Shown: piece after piece, positions 15,240 through 24,538 of the stretch
Position numbering within the stretch: the first letter of the stretch is position 1
Layout: the number at the start of each line of letters is the position of its first letter
Assembly: GCA_964652025.1 (NCBI GenBank)
Contig: CAZYZX010000001.1
Location: 310,001-374,000, forward strand
Reading direction: 5' to 3'
Length of the DNA: 64,000 nt
From: JAEXOD01 sp964652025
Lineage (GTDB): Bacteria > Bacteroidota > Ignavibacteria > Ignavibacteriales > Melioribacteraceae
Program-made: the position numbers and the translations under genes
The notes under the pieces: model-generated
What the model was told of the DNA's origin: nothing
The model's input: only the letters and a program-made list of their open reading frames with translations
Databases searched by the model: none

Positions 15240-18128
15240 ATGTTTAAAAAGCTAATATTTTTATTTATTCTTTTTGCGTCGTTTGTTATAGCACAAGTTA
15301 CATATCAAGGCCCAGCAACAGGTACAACAAATGCTGGAGTAACATTAAATACAAATAACTTTTTAGCTTATACAAACGACCGTCCTTTTAGATTTAGGAT
15401 GTTTGCAAACCAAAATGTTGCTGACGTTGAAAATCCTAATACTGAGTTTGTTGCATCGGCACCAGAAGGTTCAAATTTATTCCTAAATCCACAGTCAAAC
15501 ATTAAAACATTAACCCCAGATAATGTTATTGTTTTTACAAGCACAAAAGGAATACCACAAGGTAATTCAATCCCTCCAGATCCATATTTAGCTGTTGGGC
15601 CTAATCATATTATACAAACTGTAAACGTTGATTTTAGAATTACAGATAAAGCTGGAAAGAATCCTAAAACAATTAATGGTAATACTTGGTATAAAAATGT
15701 ATATCCCCAAGCAAGTGTTTTTGACCCTAAAGTATTATATGATCATTTTGCTAACCGTTGGATTATGGTTTGGTTACACCAAAATGATACTAACATGGAA
15801 GGGGTTTACTTACTTTCAATTTCTGATGATGATGACCCTAACGGGATATGGTTTAACTGGGTTTTACGCTCAGATTTAAATGGTATGACACCATCAAGCA
15901 CTTGGGGAGATTATCAAGGCGTTGGATTTGATGATAAAGCTATTTACTTTACCTCAAATCAATTTTCTTTTACTGGTACTTACCAAGGCAGTAAAATTAG
16001 AATCATTCCCAAACAACAATTATTAGTTTCGTCTAATCCTGGTCCTATAACATATATAGATTTATATAATGTAACTTATCCAACAGGTGGTGCAAACGCT
16101 TTTGGTATTAGACCAGTGCGCATGCAAACTACTTCTGATAATTACTATTTTGCAGTCCACTCACCTTATACAACAAAAAATACTTTTGGTATTTATACTT
16201 TAACTAATCCTTTAACAAACCCTGTTCTTACAGGTAAAGCTATACCTGTTGTAACTTATTCAACACCACCAGATCCGGAACAACTAGGAGGAGGAACACC
16301 AAGAATAGATGGTGGTGGAGCAAATTTAAGAAACGAACCTGTTTATAAGGATGGTGTTTTGCATTTAGTGCACTCAACAAGAGTTGGTGTATATTCTGGT
16401 ATTAGATATCTTGCAGTTAGCACTCAAACAAATGCAGCTTTGGTTGATATGGTTGTTGGTGATGCTAATCATTATCATACTTATCCGGCTGTTGCAGTTA
16501 GTCAAGATGATGATGTTCTTATAACTTATAGTAAATCCTCTGAAAATATGTACATGGGTGCCTATTATACAATTATTCCAGGTTCTACAGGTGTACCGAG
16601 TGAAAGTATAGAATTACAATCTGGTAAAGGGAATTATGTTAAAACATTTAGTGGTACGCGTAATAGATGGGGTGATTATAATGGTGCTTGGACTGACCCG
16701 GCAGATATGAGTAATTTTTATATGTTAACTGAATATGTTGATGCTACTAACACATGGGGTGTTTGGTTAGGTGGAGTAAGAATTAAACCATATCCTAATG
16801 TTACTGCTGGCTTTACAAAAAATGAATTGGATTTTGGATATCAGGAAATCAGTGTACCATCTGATACTTTGAAAGTTAAGATATTTAATTATGGTCAACC
16901 TCAACTTTCAATCTCTAATATTACTTCTTCAAATACTGTTTTTAAGATAACTAATAATTTAACTTTCCCTATTGTGTTAAATTCATTCCAATCAATTGAA
17001 TTAAATGTTGTTTTTACTTCCACTCAAGAAAAAACTTATTTAGATTCTATTGTAGTTTCTAGTAACGATTTTGATGAACCAAACAAAGCTATAATTCTAA
17101 AAGGAATTGGTTATAAAATTTTACCAGCAACAGCTAATGTACTTTATTCAACTTCAGGGTCTTCTTCTGTTTGTAAGTTAATTACAATAAATCCAACTAA
17201 TGGTCAGGCTACTTTAATAGGGGAATCAAATATAGGTAAACTTTATTCGTTAACAATAGATAAAACAAAACGAGAGTTATATACTTTAGTAGAAGCTACC
17301 CCAAATAGTAAAATAGCAAGAATTGATGCTACAAATGGTAAAGCTGTAATTTATAAAGATTTAGGGCTTGATTTAAAGGCAATTGCATTTGATAATACAA
17401 ACACTCTTTATGGAATTTCTAAAGATAAAAATCTTTATAAAATAAATAAATCGAATTGGACTTATGAGTTAGTAACGCCAGTTGAGTTATCTGTTAGTGC
17501 TATTGCATTTGAGCCAGGTACAAATGATTTATGGGCTAGCTCGGATTCTTCAACAAACAAAGATAGAATTTACAAGATAAGTACTAAATCTGGAAAATCT
17601 ACTTTGGTTGGTGCTACTACGCTAAATTACACAATAGCCGGATTAGCTTTTGATAAGAATAACGATTTGATGGGACTTATTCTTAAAACGTTTTTACGTG
17701 GAATGCTTGTTAAAATTAATAAAACAACAGGTGTTGCAACAGAATTGGGTTCAACTAATTACGCTTCTACATTAGGATTTGCAATTTTGGCAGATTCAAT
17801 TGTTTCGGTACATGATAATAACATAGTTAATCCTGTAAATTTTGAATTAAGTCAAAACTATCCAAACCCATTTAATCCTTCTACAACTATTAACTTTACA
17901 TTACCTTCAAATTCCAATGTAAAATTAGTAGTTTATAATTTATTAGGAGAAGAGGTTTATACAATTCTTAACCAATTTATGTATGCTGGCAGTCATTCAG
18001 TTAAATTTAATGCTAAGTCAACTGGAAACAAGGAATTAACTTCTGGTATTTATTTATATAAACTTACTGCAATGGGTGTAGATGGTCAAGAATTTAGCTC
18101 TACTAAAAAGATGATACTGATGAAATAG
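15240..18128 (+). CDS. Type IX-secreted protein with C-terminal sorting domain
   Basis: This 962-residue exported protein starts with a clear signal peptide (MFKKLIFLFILFASFVIAQ). The N-terminal half (about 90-510) looks like a beta-propeller-type domain with motifs such as PPDPYLAVGPNHI and WGDYQGVGFD. A HYDIN/ASPM-like immunoglobulin-type module follows (about 520-630, DFGYQEISVPSDTLKVKIFN). A second propeller-like stretch (about 635-860) follows, and the end is a T9SS type A sorting domain (about 870-962) with LSQNYPNPFNPSTTINFTLP and a final TKKMILMK. The sorting domain directs secretion and cell-surface attachment or release through the type IX system, whose components are not in this window. 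Substrate is unknown. AGAGG precedes the ATG. The 197 bases upstream are extremely AT-rich and hold no recognisable gene. Confidence 0.9.
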   Translation: MFKKLIFLFILFASFVIAQVTYQGPATGTTNAGVTLNTNNFLAYTNDRPFRFRMFANQNVADVENPNTEFVASAPEGSNLFLNPQSNIKTLTPDNVIVFTSTKGIPQGNSIPPDPYLAVGPNHIIQTVNVDFRITDKAGKNPKTINGNTWYKNVYPQASVFDPKVLYDHFANRWIMVWLHQNDTNMEGVYLLSISDDDDPNGIWFNWVLRSDLNGMTPSSTWGDYQGVGFDDKAIYFTSNQFSFTGTYQGSKIRIIPKQQLLVSSNPGPITYIDLYNVTYPTGGANAFGIRPVRMQTTSDNYYFAVHSPYTTKNTFGIYTLTNPLTNPVLTGKAIPVVTYSTPPDPEQLGGGTPRIDGGGANLRNEPVYKDGVLHLVHSTRVGVYSGIRYLAVSTQTNAALVDMVVGDANHYHTYPAVAVSQDDDVLITYSKSSENMYMGAYYTIIPGSTGVPSESIELQSGKGNYVKTFSGTRNRWGDYNGAWTDPADMSNFYMLTEYVDATNTWGVWLGGVRIKPYPNVTAGFTKNELDFGYQEISVPSDTLKVKIFNYGQPQLSISNITSSNTVFKITNNLTFPIVLNSFQSIELNVVFTSTQEKTYLDSIVVSSNDFDEPNKAIILKGIGYKILPATANVLYSTSGSSSVCKLITINPTNGQATLIGESNIGKLYSLTIDKTKRELYTLVEATPNSKIARIDATNGKAVIYKDLGLDLKAIAFDNTNTLYGISKDKNLYKINKSNWTYELVTPVELSVSAIAFEPGTNDLWASSDSSTNKDRIYKISTKSGKSTLVGATTLNYTIAGLAFDKNNDLMGLILKTFLRGMLVKINKTTGVATELGSTNYASTLGFAILADSIVSVHDNNIVNPVNFELSQNYPNPFNPSTTINFTLPSNSNVKLVVYNLLGEEVYTILNQFMYAGSHSVKFNAKSTGNKELTSGIYLYKLTAMGVDGQEFSSTKKMILMK

Positions 18129-18144
18129 TGTTAAAATAGATACT

Positions 18145-18175
18145 AAAAAACCTCGTCTAATGACGAGGTTTTTTT
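18145..18175. terminator. Bidirectional terminator between convergent genes
   Basis: CCTCGTC (18151-18157) and GACGAGG (18162-18168) form a 7-bp GC-rich stem over TAAT, flanked by A residues on the left and T residues on the right. It serves the T9SS-cargo gene and the convergent S9 peptidase gene. Confidence 0.9.
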
Positions 18176-18189
18176 ATTTTAAATTAATA

Positions 18190-20322
18190 TTATAAGTTTT
18201 GAATAAAATAATTAGAAATTTTATTATATAAATGTAATGCGTCTTTTCCTCTAACGCCATGTGCATGATGAACATATGGATAATAATCTAAAGGTTTATT
18301 TAAGTTAGTAGCTTTTTTAGCAAAAAGTAATGTATGTTGCCAAACAACCGTATCATCGCTTGTTCCATGCACTAAAAGAAGTTTCCCGTTTAGGTTTTGA
18401 ACATAGTTTAGTAAATTAGCTTTTTCGTATCCATCCGGATTGGTTTGGGGTGTATCCATATAGCGTTCTGTGTACATTATCTCGTAATATTTCCAATCTA
18501 TAACAGCTCCGCCACAAGCACCAACTTTAAATGTATTATTAGTTTTTAGCATAAGAGATGTTGTCATAAATCCACCATAGCTCCAACCATAAACACCAAA
18601 TCTTGTGGTATCAACATACGGCAATGTCTTTAAATAGCTTACACCTCTCATTTGATCTTCAACCTCTGTTGTTCCAAGCTGCCTAAAAGTAGCTTGAGCA
18701 AATTTGTTACCTCTAAAGCTTGTCCCTCTGTTGTCAATTGAAAAAATTATGAACCCTTTTTCTGCCATATATTGAAACCACATGTCATATCTGCCATAAA
18801 TCCATCTATCTGTTACTTCTTGTGAATGGGGACCGCCATAAACGTAAAATATAACAGGGTATTTTTTTGTTGAATCGAAATCTGTGGGTAAAATTATACG
18901 TGCATAAAGGTCAAATTTATCTTTATCACTTAATTTTATAATTTTAGGATAGGATATCGCATAATCCTTTAATGGATTTTCTGCATTCAACATTTCTGTA
19001 TTGGTTTTAGAATTTAGATTTTTTAATGTTATTTTATTAGGGGTATTTATGCTATTCAATTTAATTATATAATATTCTCCACCACCATAAAACATTTCAT
19101 TTGTACCTTTTTCTTCGGTTAATTTTTCCTTTGTTAAGGAGTTAATATTTAATTTATACGCATGTCTTTCAAGGGGGGATTGTTCTGTTGATAGATAATA
19201 TAAATTTGTAACATCCTTATCAAAACCAATAATTTCTGTTACTTCATATTCTCCTTTAGTCAACTGTTTAATTAAATTTCCATTAATATCATATAAATAT
19301 AGATGATTCCACCCATCTCTTTTGGATAACCAAATAAATTTATCATTAGAGTTAGGCAAAAAATGGAGTGGATGTTCTGGTTCTACAAATTTATCATCAG
19401 ACTCTGTAAAAAGAGTTTTAATTTTTTCTCCAGTAATTGCATCAAATTTGCATAATTCCAAATAGTTTTGGTCTCTATTAAGTAATCCAACAAATATAAA
19501 TTTAGAATCGGGACTAAATGTAACACTTGTTAAATATTTATCTTTTGGTAATCCAGTATTCAAATAAATAATTTTTTTTGTTTGGTAATTATAAACTCCA
19601 ATAGTTACTTGGTGGCTAATACCACCAGCCATAGGATATTTAACAAAACGCACTTTAGCTGGTAAACTATCCAATTCTAAAATTGGGTAATCTGTAACCA
19701 TTGTTTGGTCCATTCTATAAAATGCTAATAAGTTATTATTTGGTGCAATAAAAATACCTTTATTAATTCCAAACTCGTTTCTGTGAACAGAGTGACCATA
19801 AATAATATCTTTATTTTTTTCAAATGTTAATTGAATAACATTGCCATTTTTAGAATAAAATATATTGTTTTCAATTGTAAAAGCAGCGGTTGAAAAATCG
19901 TCAGAAAACTCTATATTTTCAGCATTATTTGGCAATGTGTATAATTTACTTAATTTTTTGTTAAGTATATCATACTTTAATAAAGTATTTTCTATAAAAA
20001 CAACAAAATTATTAGGGTCTAAAAAATTAACATTAGGAAAATTTCTTAATGGTTTAATATTAAAATTACTTAACAAGTTATTTAATTCATCAAGGGAAAG
20101 TATATTATTTTTGGTTTCTTCTTTAGGATTTTGTAAGGTTAAATTATTATTAAATACATAGTAAAAATAATCACTATTTTTAATAAAATTTAATTGTGCA
20201 AAATTTTTAGGGGCTAAAGAATAATAAGAATTAAAAACAACATCTTCCATTGTTAGAAGTTTAGGTTGTGCATTTAGGGCAACAAAAAGGCTGAAAGAAA
20301 TTAATAAAGCAAGTTTTTTCAT
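18190..20322 (-). CDS. S9 family (dipeptidyl peptidase IV-like) serine peptidase
   Basis: This 710-residue exported enzyme has a signal peptide (MKKLALLISFSLFVALNAQ), an N-terminal DPP-IV-type beta-propeller (about 60-440) and a C-terminal alpha/beta-hydrolase domain. The catalytic triad is visible: Ser581 in GWSYGGF, Asp656 in HGTSDDTVVW and His688 in HHAHGVRGKD. The spacings (75 and 32 residues) match mammalian DPP-IV closely. Upstream, VYGGPHSQEV supplies the oxyanion region. Such enzymes trim Xaa-Pro dipeptides from peptides in the periplasm and are common in peptide-using Bacteroidota. It is transcribed alone, converging on the T9SS-cargo gene. Confidence 0.92.
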   Translation of the reverse strand: MKKLALLISFSLFVALNAQPKLLTMEDVVFNSYYSLAPKNFAQLNFIKNSDYFYYVFNNNLTLQNPKEETKNNILSLDELNNLLSNFNIKPLRNFPNVNFLDPNNFVVFIENTLLKYDILNKKLSKLYTLPNNAENIEFSDDFSTAAFTIENNIFYSKNGNVIQLTFEKNKDIIYGHSVHRNEFGINKGIFIAPNNNLLAFYRMDQTMVTDYPILELDSLPAKVRFVKYPMAGGISHQVTIGVYNYQTKKIIYLNTGLPKDKYLTSVTFSPDSKFIFVGLLNRDQNYLELCKFDAITGEKIKTLFTESDDKFVEPEHPLHFLPNSNDKFIWLSKRDGWNHLYLYDINGNLIKQLTKGEYEVTEIIGFDKDVTNLYYLSTEQSPLERHAYKLNINSLTKEKLTEEKGTNEMFYGGGEYYIIKLNSINTPNKITLKNLNSKTNTEMLNAENPLKDYAISYPKIIKLSDKDKFDLYARIILPTDFDSTKKYPVIFYVYGGPHSQEVTDRWIYGRYDMWFQYMAEKGFIIFSIDNRGTSFRGNKFAQATFRQLGTTEVEDQMRGVSYLKTLPYVDTTRFGVYGWSYGGFMTTSLMLKTNNTFKVGACGGAVIDWKYYEIMYTERYMDTPQTNPDGYEKANLLNYVQNLNGKLLLVHGTSDDTVVWQHTLLFAKKATNLNKPLDYYPYVHHAHGVRGKDALHLYNKISNYFIQNL

Positions 20323-20365
20323 AATATCTACCTATAGATTAAAATTGATTTATTTTAATTTAAAA

Positions 20366-20396
20366 TAAAAAAGAGATTCTACAAAGAATCTCTTTT
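20366..20396 (-). terminator. Terminator after clpP
   Basis: On the minus strand AGAGATTC and GAATCTCT form a stem over a 6-base loop, followed by a T-rich tail (TTTTTATTTT). It lies 25 bases after the clpP stop and would end the tig-clpP transcript. Confidence 0.8.
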
Positions 20397-20420
20397 ATAA
20401 AACTAAAAGAAAATAAAAAA

Positions 20421-21050
20421 TTATTCATCCTTTTTAGCAACAGGAATAACACGTTTTTCTAAAATATTATCAATAAGATTATATTCTTTAGCTTCTTGAG
20501 AAGTTAAATAATAATCCCTGTCACAATCTTTAGCAATTTGTTCAACAGTTTTACCAGTATGCTCTGCTAAAATAGAGTAAAGAGTATTTCTAGTTTTTAC
20601 CATTTCCTTAGCGTGTATTTCAATATCAGTAGTTTGACCTTGCAAGCCACCAATCCATGGTTGATGAATCATTATTTTAGAATGGGGTAATGCGGTTCTT
20701 TTTTTAGGTGCACCACCAGCAAGAAGCACAGCACCCATACTTGCAGCAAGACCAACACAAATTGTAGCTACATCGCATTTAATAAACTTCATGGTGTCGT
20801 AAATAGCTAAACCAGCAGAAACACTACCACCCGGTGAATTGATATATAAACTAATATCCTTATCGGGGTCTTCTGCTTCTAATAAAATTAATTGGGCAAT
20901 TATTATACTTGCAACATGGTCATCAATTGGAGAGCCTAAAAAGATAATTCTTTCTCGAAGTAATCGAGAAAATATATCCATTCCACGCTCACCTCTGCCG
21001 GTTTGCTCGATAACATAAGGTACTAACTGATTATAAATCTCAGGTTTCAA
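20421..21050 (-). CDS. clpP: ATP-dependent Clp protease proteolytic subunit
   Basis: This 209-residue ClpP is the peptidase core of the Clp protease, a barrel that degrades proteins fed by ClpX or ClpA-type unfoldases. The catalytic triad is Ser104 (GLAASMGAVLL), His129 (IMIHQPW) and Asp179 (DRDYYLTSQEA), with the signature YINSPGGSVSAGLAIYDTM. The start is TTG at 21050, supported by AAGGAG seven or eight bases upstream; that ribosome-binding site is encoded by the last codons of trigger factor, whose TAA is two bases before the TTG. The tig-clpP arrangement is widely conserved; clpX, often next, is not here, since the S9 peptidase follows. Confidence 0.96.
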   Translation of the reverse strand: MKPEIYNQLVPYVIEQTGRGERGMDIFSRLLRERIIFLGSPIDDHVASIIIAQLILLEAEDPDKDISLYINSPGGSVSAGLAIYDTMKFIKCDVATICVGLAASMGAVLLAGGAPKKRTALPHSKIMIHQPWIGGLQGQTTDIEIHAKEMVKTRNTLYSILAEHTGKTVEQIAKDCDRDYYLTSQEAKEYNLIDNILEKRVIPVAKKDE

Positions 21051-21052
21051 AT

Positions 21053-22369
21053 TTATTCTCCTTTTAAGGGTACGTCTACAGTTTTGAATGTATTATTTTC
21101 TTTAACAAACTTAATTACTTTTTGATCTATTTCTTGCTCATGACGTTTTGATTCTTTATAATAAGCTCTTAATTTTTCAATATCAATACCTGTTTTTTCG
21201 TGTCTTTCTTTCAAAAAGTTTTCGAATTCCTCTTCACTAAAGCCTAAGTTTTCTATTCTTTCAATATTTTTAGAAATTATAAACCATTTAACGTTTTCAA
21301 CTGCTTTTGGATAAACGTATTCATAAAGCAAGTTATCATTAACCATTTTGTTTAATTCTGGGGTTAATTTTTTCCTTTCGTCCTGAGCTAATTTATATAA
21401 AGTTTCGTATAAAAATCTTTGCGGTACTTCAAATGGATTATTATCAATTATAGTTCTAAACAATTTATTATCTGCATTAGTTTCAGATAAGTTTTGGTAA
21501 TATTGTTTGTAGTCTTTTTCTATTAATTCAGTTAAGCCAGCTAAATCTGTACATTTATTTTGAGAAAGTTGTTTAATCTGTTCTTCTGTTAGGTCTTTAT
21601 AATTAACTTTGTAAATCTTATTAATTTTTACTTCAATTTTAACTTCATGTTTATGCACATGGTCGCCATGTTTGTGTTCATGAGTGTCAATTAGTTCTAC
21701 TGTATCACCAGTAGATTTACCAACGAAAGGATCAGAAAATTCTTTTTTAAGTTTATGGGAAGTAAGATCTATATTATTTTTTTCAATTTTATCGTTAGGG
21801 AAGTATGCATCATATAATCTATCAGCAATTACGTTAATTTCTTGATTATCATTAGGATCTGTGGTAATATCAAAAACTACAATACAATCTTTATCTTCAA
21901 CTTTATCAACAACAGTAAGCTCTGCATAAGGTTTTTTCATATCTTTTAGAATTAGTTCAAAGTAAGTAGGTTCTAAAATAAAATTCTCTTTCTCAATTTC
22001 TAAACCTTTATAATCCTTAAGTTCTAATTCTGGAATAATTTCTACTTCAACTGTATAATTAACATCTTGGTCAAAATTAACTTTAAGATCTTTTAAGATA
22101 CTTTTATTTAATAAGGTAAAACCTGTATTTTTAATAGCATCTTCAATAAATTTATCTGCAACATTTTTAGCAGTGTATTCTTCAATTTCTTTTTTGTAAG
22201 CTTTTTTAATTAAAGAAATAGGAGCTTTTCCTTTACGAAAACCCGGATATGTTAATTCTTTACTTTCCTTTTTATATGCTTCTTCAAAATCTTGTGTTAA
22301 ATCACTGTATGGCACAGAAATTAAAAGTTCATAAGTGCAATCGTTAATCTTATTTAATGTGGTTTCCAA
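21053..22369 (-). CDS. tig: Trigger factor chaperone
   Basis: This 438-residue ribosome-associated chaperone has the N-terminal ribosome-binding domain with the signature GFRKGKAP, a central FKBP-like domain (about 140-240) and the C-terminal helical cradle. The frame is open upstream to 22438, into the neighbouring tRNA-Leu gene, but the true start is most likely TTG at 22369 because GAGG lies six bases ahead and the protein then begins LETTLNKINDCTYELLIS as expected. The FKBP-like domain is divergent from enteric trigger factor and carries a His-rich loop (HEHKHGDHVHKHE), which may bind metal. It is co-transcribed with clpP. Confidence 0.92.
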   Translation of the reverse strand: METTLNKINDCTYELLISVPYSDLTQDFEEAYKKESKELTYPGFRKGKAPISLIKKAYKKEIEEYTAKNVADKFIEDAIKNTGFTLLNKSILKDLKVNFDQDVNYTVEVEIIPELELKDYKGLEIEKENFILEPTYFELILKDMKKPYAELTVVDKVEDKDCIVVFDITTDPNDNQEINVIADRLYDAYFPNDKIEKNNIDLTSHKLKKEFSDPFVGKSTGDTVELIDTHEHKHGDHVHKHEVKIEVKINKIYKVNYKDLTEEQIKQLSQNKCTDLAGLTELIEKDYKQYYQNLSETNADNKLFRTIIDNNPFEVPQRFLYETLYKLAQDERKKLTPELNKMVNDNLLYEYVYPKAVENVKWFIISKNIERIENLGFSEEEFENFLKERHEKTGIDIEKLRAYYKESKRHEQEIDQKVIKFVKENNTFKTVDVPLKGE

Positions 22370-22409
22370 TTTTACCTCGTAATAGTTTAAAAAGGGATTA
22401 AATAAAGTG

Positions 22410-22491
22410 TGCGAAGAGGGGGACTCGAACCCCCACATCTTTCGATACTAGATCCTAAGTCTAGCGCGTCTACCAATTTCGCCATCCTCGC
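22410..22491 (-). tRNA. tRNA-Leu (anticodon TAG)
   Basis: On the minus strand the acceptor stem GCGAGGA/TCTTCGC closes a class II cloverleaf with discriminator A. The anticodon stem CTAGA/TCTAG encloses CTTAGGA, giving anticodon TAG (codon CTA). The T arm is GGGGG-TTCGAGT-CCCCC. CCA is not encoded. It lies 40 bases upstream of trigger factor on the same strand. Confidence 0.95.
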
Positions 22492-22641
22492 AAAAAAAGA
22501 ATTACAAATTTAAAAATATTATTTAAATTAAACAAGTTATTTTTGTGTTTATTTAAAATATTTTTTCTCAAATAAAAATATAAATTAAAAAAGATAATAA
22601 TTTATTATATTTAAAGTTTATAAAAATTAATTAGTTATCTT

Positions 22642-24531
22642 ATGGAAAACTATATTGGTAAAAATATCGAAAATTATAAAATAGTTTCCCTTTTAGGGAA
22701 AGGTGGCATGGGTGTTGTTTACAAAGCTTATGATAATAATTTAGATCGATATGTTGCAATTAAAATGCTCAACTCGCAAAATGTAGATAATGATAGATTT
22801 ATAGAAAGATTTAAAAAAGAGGCTAAAAATCAAGCAAAATTACTACATCAAAATATTACCACTGTTTATGGCTTTATTGAATTTGAAGGTAATTTTTGTA
22901 TAATAATGGAATATATTGATGGTGAAAGCTTAGAAAAAATAATTTATAGGAAAAAAAGATTAAGTCTATTAGATTCAATATATATTATAAAAAATGTTTT
23001 AGCCGGATTAGGATTTGCCCATTCAAAAGGATTTATTCATAGAGATATAAAACCTTCCAATATTATTTTAACGAAAGAAGGTAGTGTTAAAATTATGGAT
23101 TTTGGCATATCTAAATCCATAAACGAAAAAGGGATGACAAAAACAGGTGCAAAGGTTGGAACTTTATACTATATGAGTCCAGAGCAAGTTAAAGGTGGAG
23201 AGTTAACAATTCAAAGTGATATATATTCTGTTGGGTGTACATTATTTGAAATGTTAGTTGGGAAACCACCATTTGATAGTGAATCTGATTATGAAGTTAT
23301 GGAGGGGCATTTAAAAAAAGAAGAACCTAAAGCTTCTAAATTAAATATAGGATTACCAGAGCAGATAGATAAAATAATATCAATAGCTATGAAAAAAAAT
23401 CCTAATGAAAGATTTAAAGATTGTTATGAATTTATAGAAGCTTTAGATAATTTAGAAAAAAACATTCAAAAATATCATAAGCCTAGACCTGTAAAGAAAA
23501 CAGATCCTAAAAAGATTAGATTATATTCCACATTGGGTTTTACAGCTTTCGTTGTACTTATTATTGCTTTATCATATTTTATTTATAATCAGCTATATGA
23601 GTTTATAAATAGTGATAAATTAGAAGAACTTGAAAAGTATAATATTCAAGCTCTTTTTACTCAAGATGCTAATTTTAATATAAATAACATAAAAAAAATT
23701 GAATTAGATACAAAAGCAGGCATAAATTTTGTTAAATTTGCTGGGAATACTGGAATTTTAGGCACTGATAGTGGAAAAATTTATTTTAGCTATGATTTAG
23801 GAAATAATTGGATTGGTAAAACAATTGATTCTACAAATTCATTTAATGATGCTATTATTCTTAAAAATGGTAAATGTTTTTTGGTTGGTAATAAGCCAGA
23901 AATACTGATTAGCTCTGATTATTTTCAAAGTTATACAAGTTATGCATTAAATGGTGATATCACTTTATTTAAGATATTTTTTATAAATCAAAACACTGGT
24001 TTTGTTTTAGGTAGTAAAGGAAGTTTATTTATAACTAAGGACGGTGGAAATGAATGGCAAAAAATTAATTTGCCAACTAATGAAATTTTATTTGATATTC
24101 ATTTTATTGACAAAGAAAATGGTATTATTGTCGGTTGGAATGGATTAATACTAAAAACTACCAATGGTGGTATAGATTGGGAGAAAATTACATCTAATAC
24201 TACAAAGTATTTAAAAGCTGTTGATTTTATTAAAGATAAAGGAATTGCTTGCGGCGGTACTGGTGAAATTTTACTTACAGATGATGGTGGAAATAGTTGG
24301 AAGATAGCTAAAACAGGATTAACTACATCGCTATCTGATGTAATATTTTTAGATGAAGATAACATATTAGCAGTTGGACATAAAGGTAGCTTTGTTTTTT
24401 CTAATAATGGTGGTAAAAGTTTTAAGCTTTCTAACATAAATAATTTTGTTAATTTTTCTAGATTAACAAAAAACAAAAATGGTAACGTTTTTGTTTGTGG
24501 TTTAAATGGAACATTGTTAAAATTAAATTAA
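22642..24531 (+). CDS. Transmembrane Ser/Thr protein kinase with Ycf48-like sensor domain
   Basis: This 629-residue protein joins a cytoplasmic Hanks-type kinase to a periplasmic beta-propeller. Kinase residues are complete: Gly loop LGKGGMGVVYKAY (18-30), Lys41 in VAIK, Asp135 in HRDIKPSN, Asp153 in DFG and the activation-loop motif GTLYYMSPEQ. One membrane helix lies at about 298-320. The C-terminal region (about 335-629) has repeats of the Ycf48/BNR type, for example FITKDGGNEWQKI, LKTTNGGIDWEKI and LLTDDGGNSWKI, spaced about 42-45 residues apart. Bacterial receptor kinases often carry such outer sensor domains. It ends 7 bases before murA, so it may be co-transcribed with, and possibly regulate, cell-wall synthesis; that link is inference. 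Confidence 0.9.
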   Translation: MENYIGKNIENYKIVSLLGKGGMGVVYKAYDNNLDRYVAIKMLNSQNVDNDRFIERFKKEAKNQAKLLHQNITTVYGFIEFEGNFCIIMEYIDGESLEKIIYRKKRLSLLDSIYIIKNVLAGLGFAHSKGFIHRDIKPSNIILTKEGSVKIMDFGISKSINEKGMTKTGAKVGTLYYMSPEQVKGGELTIQSDIYSVGCTLFEMLVGKPPFDSESDYEVMEGHLKKEEPKASKLNIGLPEQIDKIISIAMKKNPNERFKDCYEFIEALDNLEKNIQKYHKPRPVKKTDPKKIRLYSTLGFTAFVVLIIALSYFIYNQLYEFINSDKLEELEKYNIQALFTQDANFNINNIKKIELDTKAGINFVKFAGNTGILGTDSGKIYFSYDLGNNWIGKTIDSTNSFNDAIILKNGKCFLVGNKPEILISSDYFQSYTSYALNGDITLFKIFFINQNTGFVLGSKGSLFITKDGGNEWQKINLPTNEILFDIHFIDKENGIIVGWNGLILKTTNGGIDWEKITSNTTKYLKAVDFIKDKGIACGGTGEILLTDDGGNSWKIAKTGLTTSLSDVIFLDEDNILAVGHKGSFVFSNNGGKSFKLSNINNFVNFSRLTKNKNGNVFVCGLNGTLLKLN

Positions 24532-24538
24532 AGGAAAT

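Noticed and set aside
22370..22438. N-terminal extension of trigger factor into the tRNA-Leu gene
   Set aside because: The extra residues are encoded by the tRNA and its spacer, while TTG at 22369 has GAGG at the right distance and gives the expected N-terminus.
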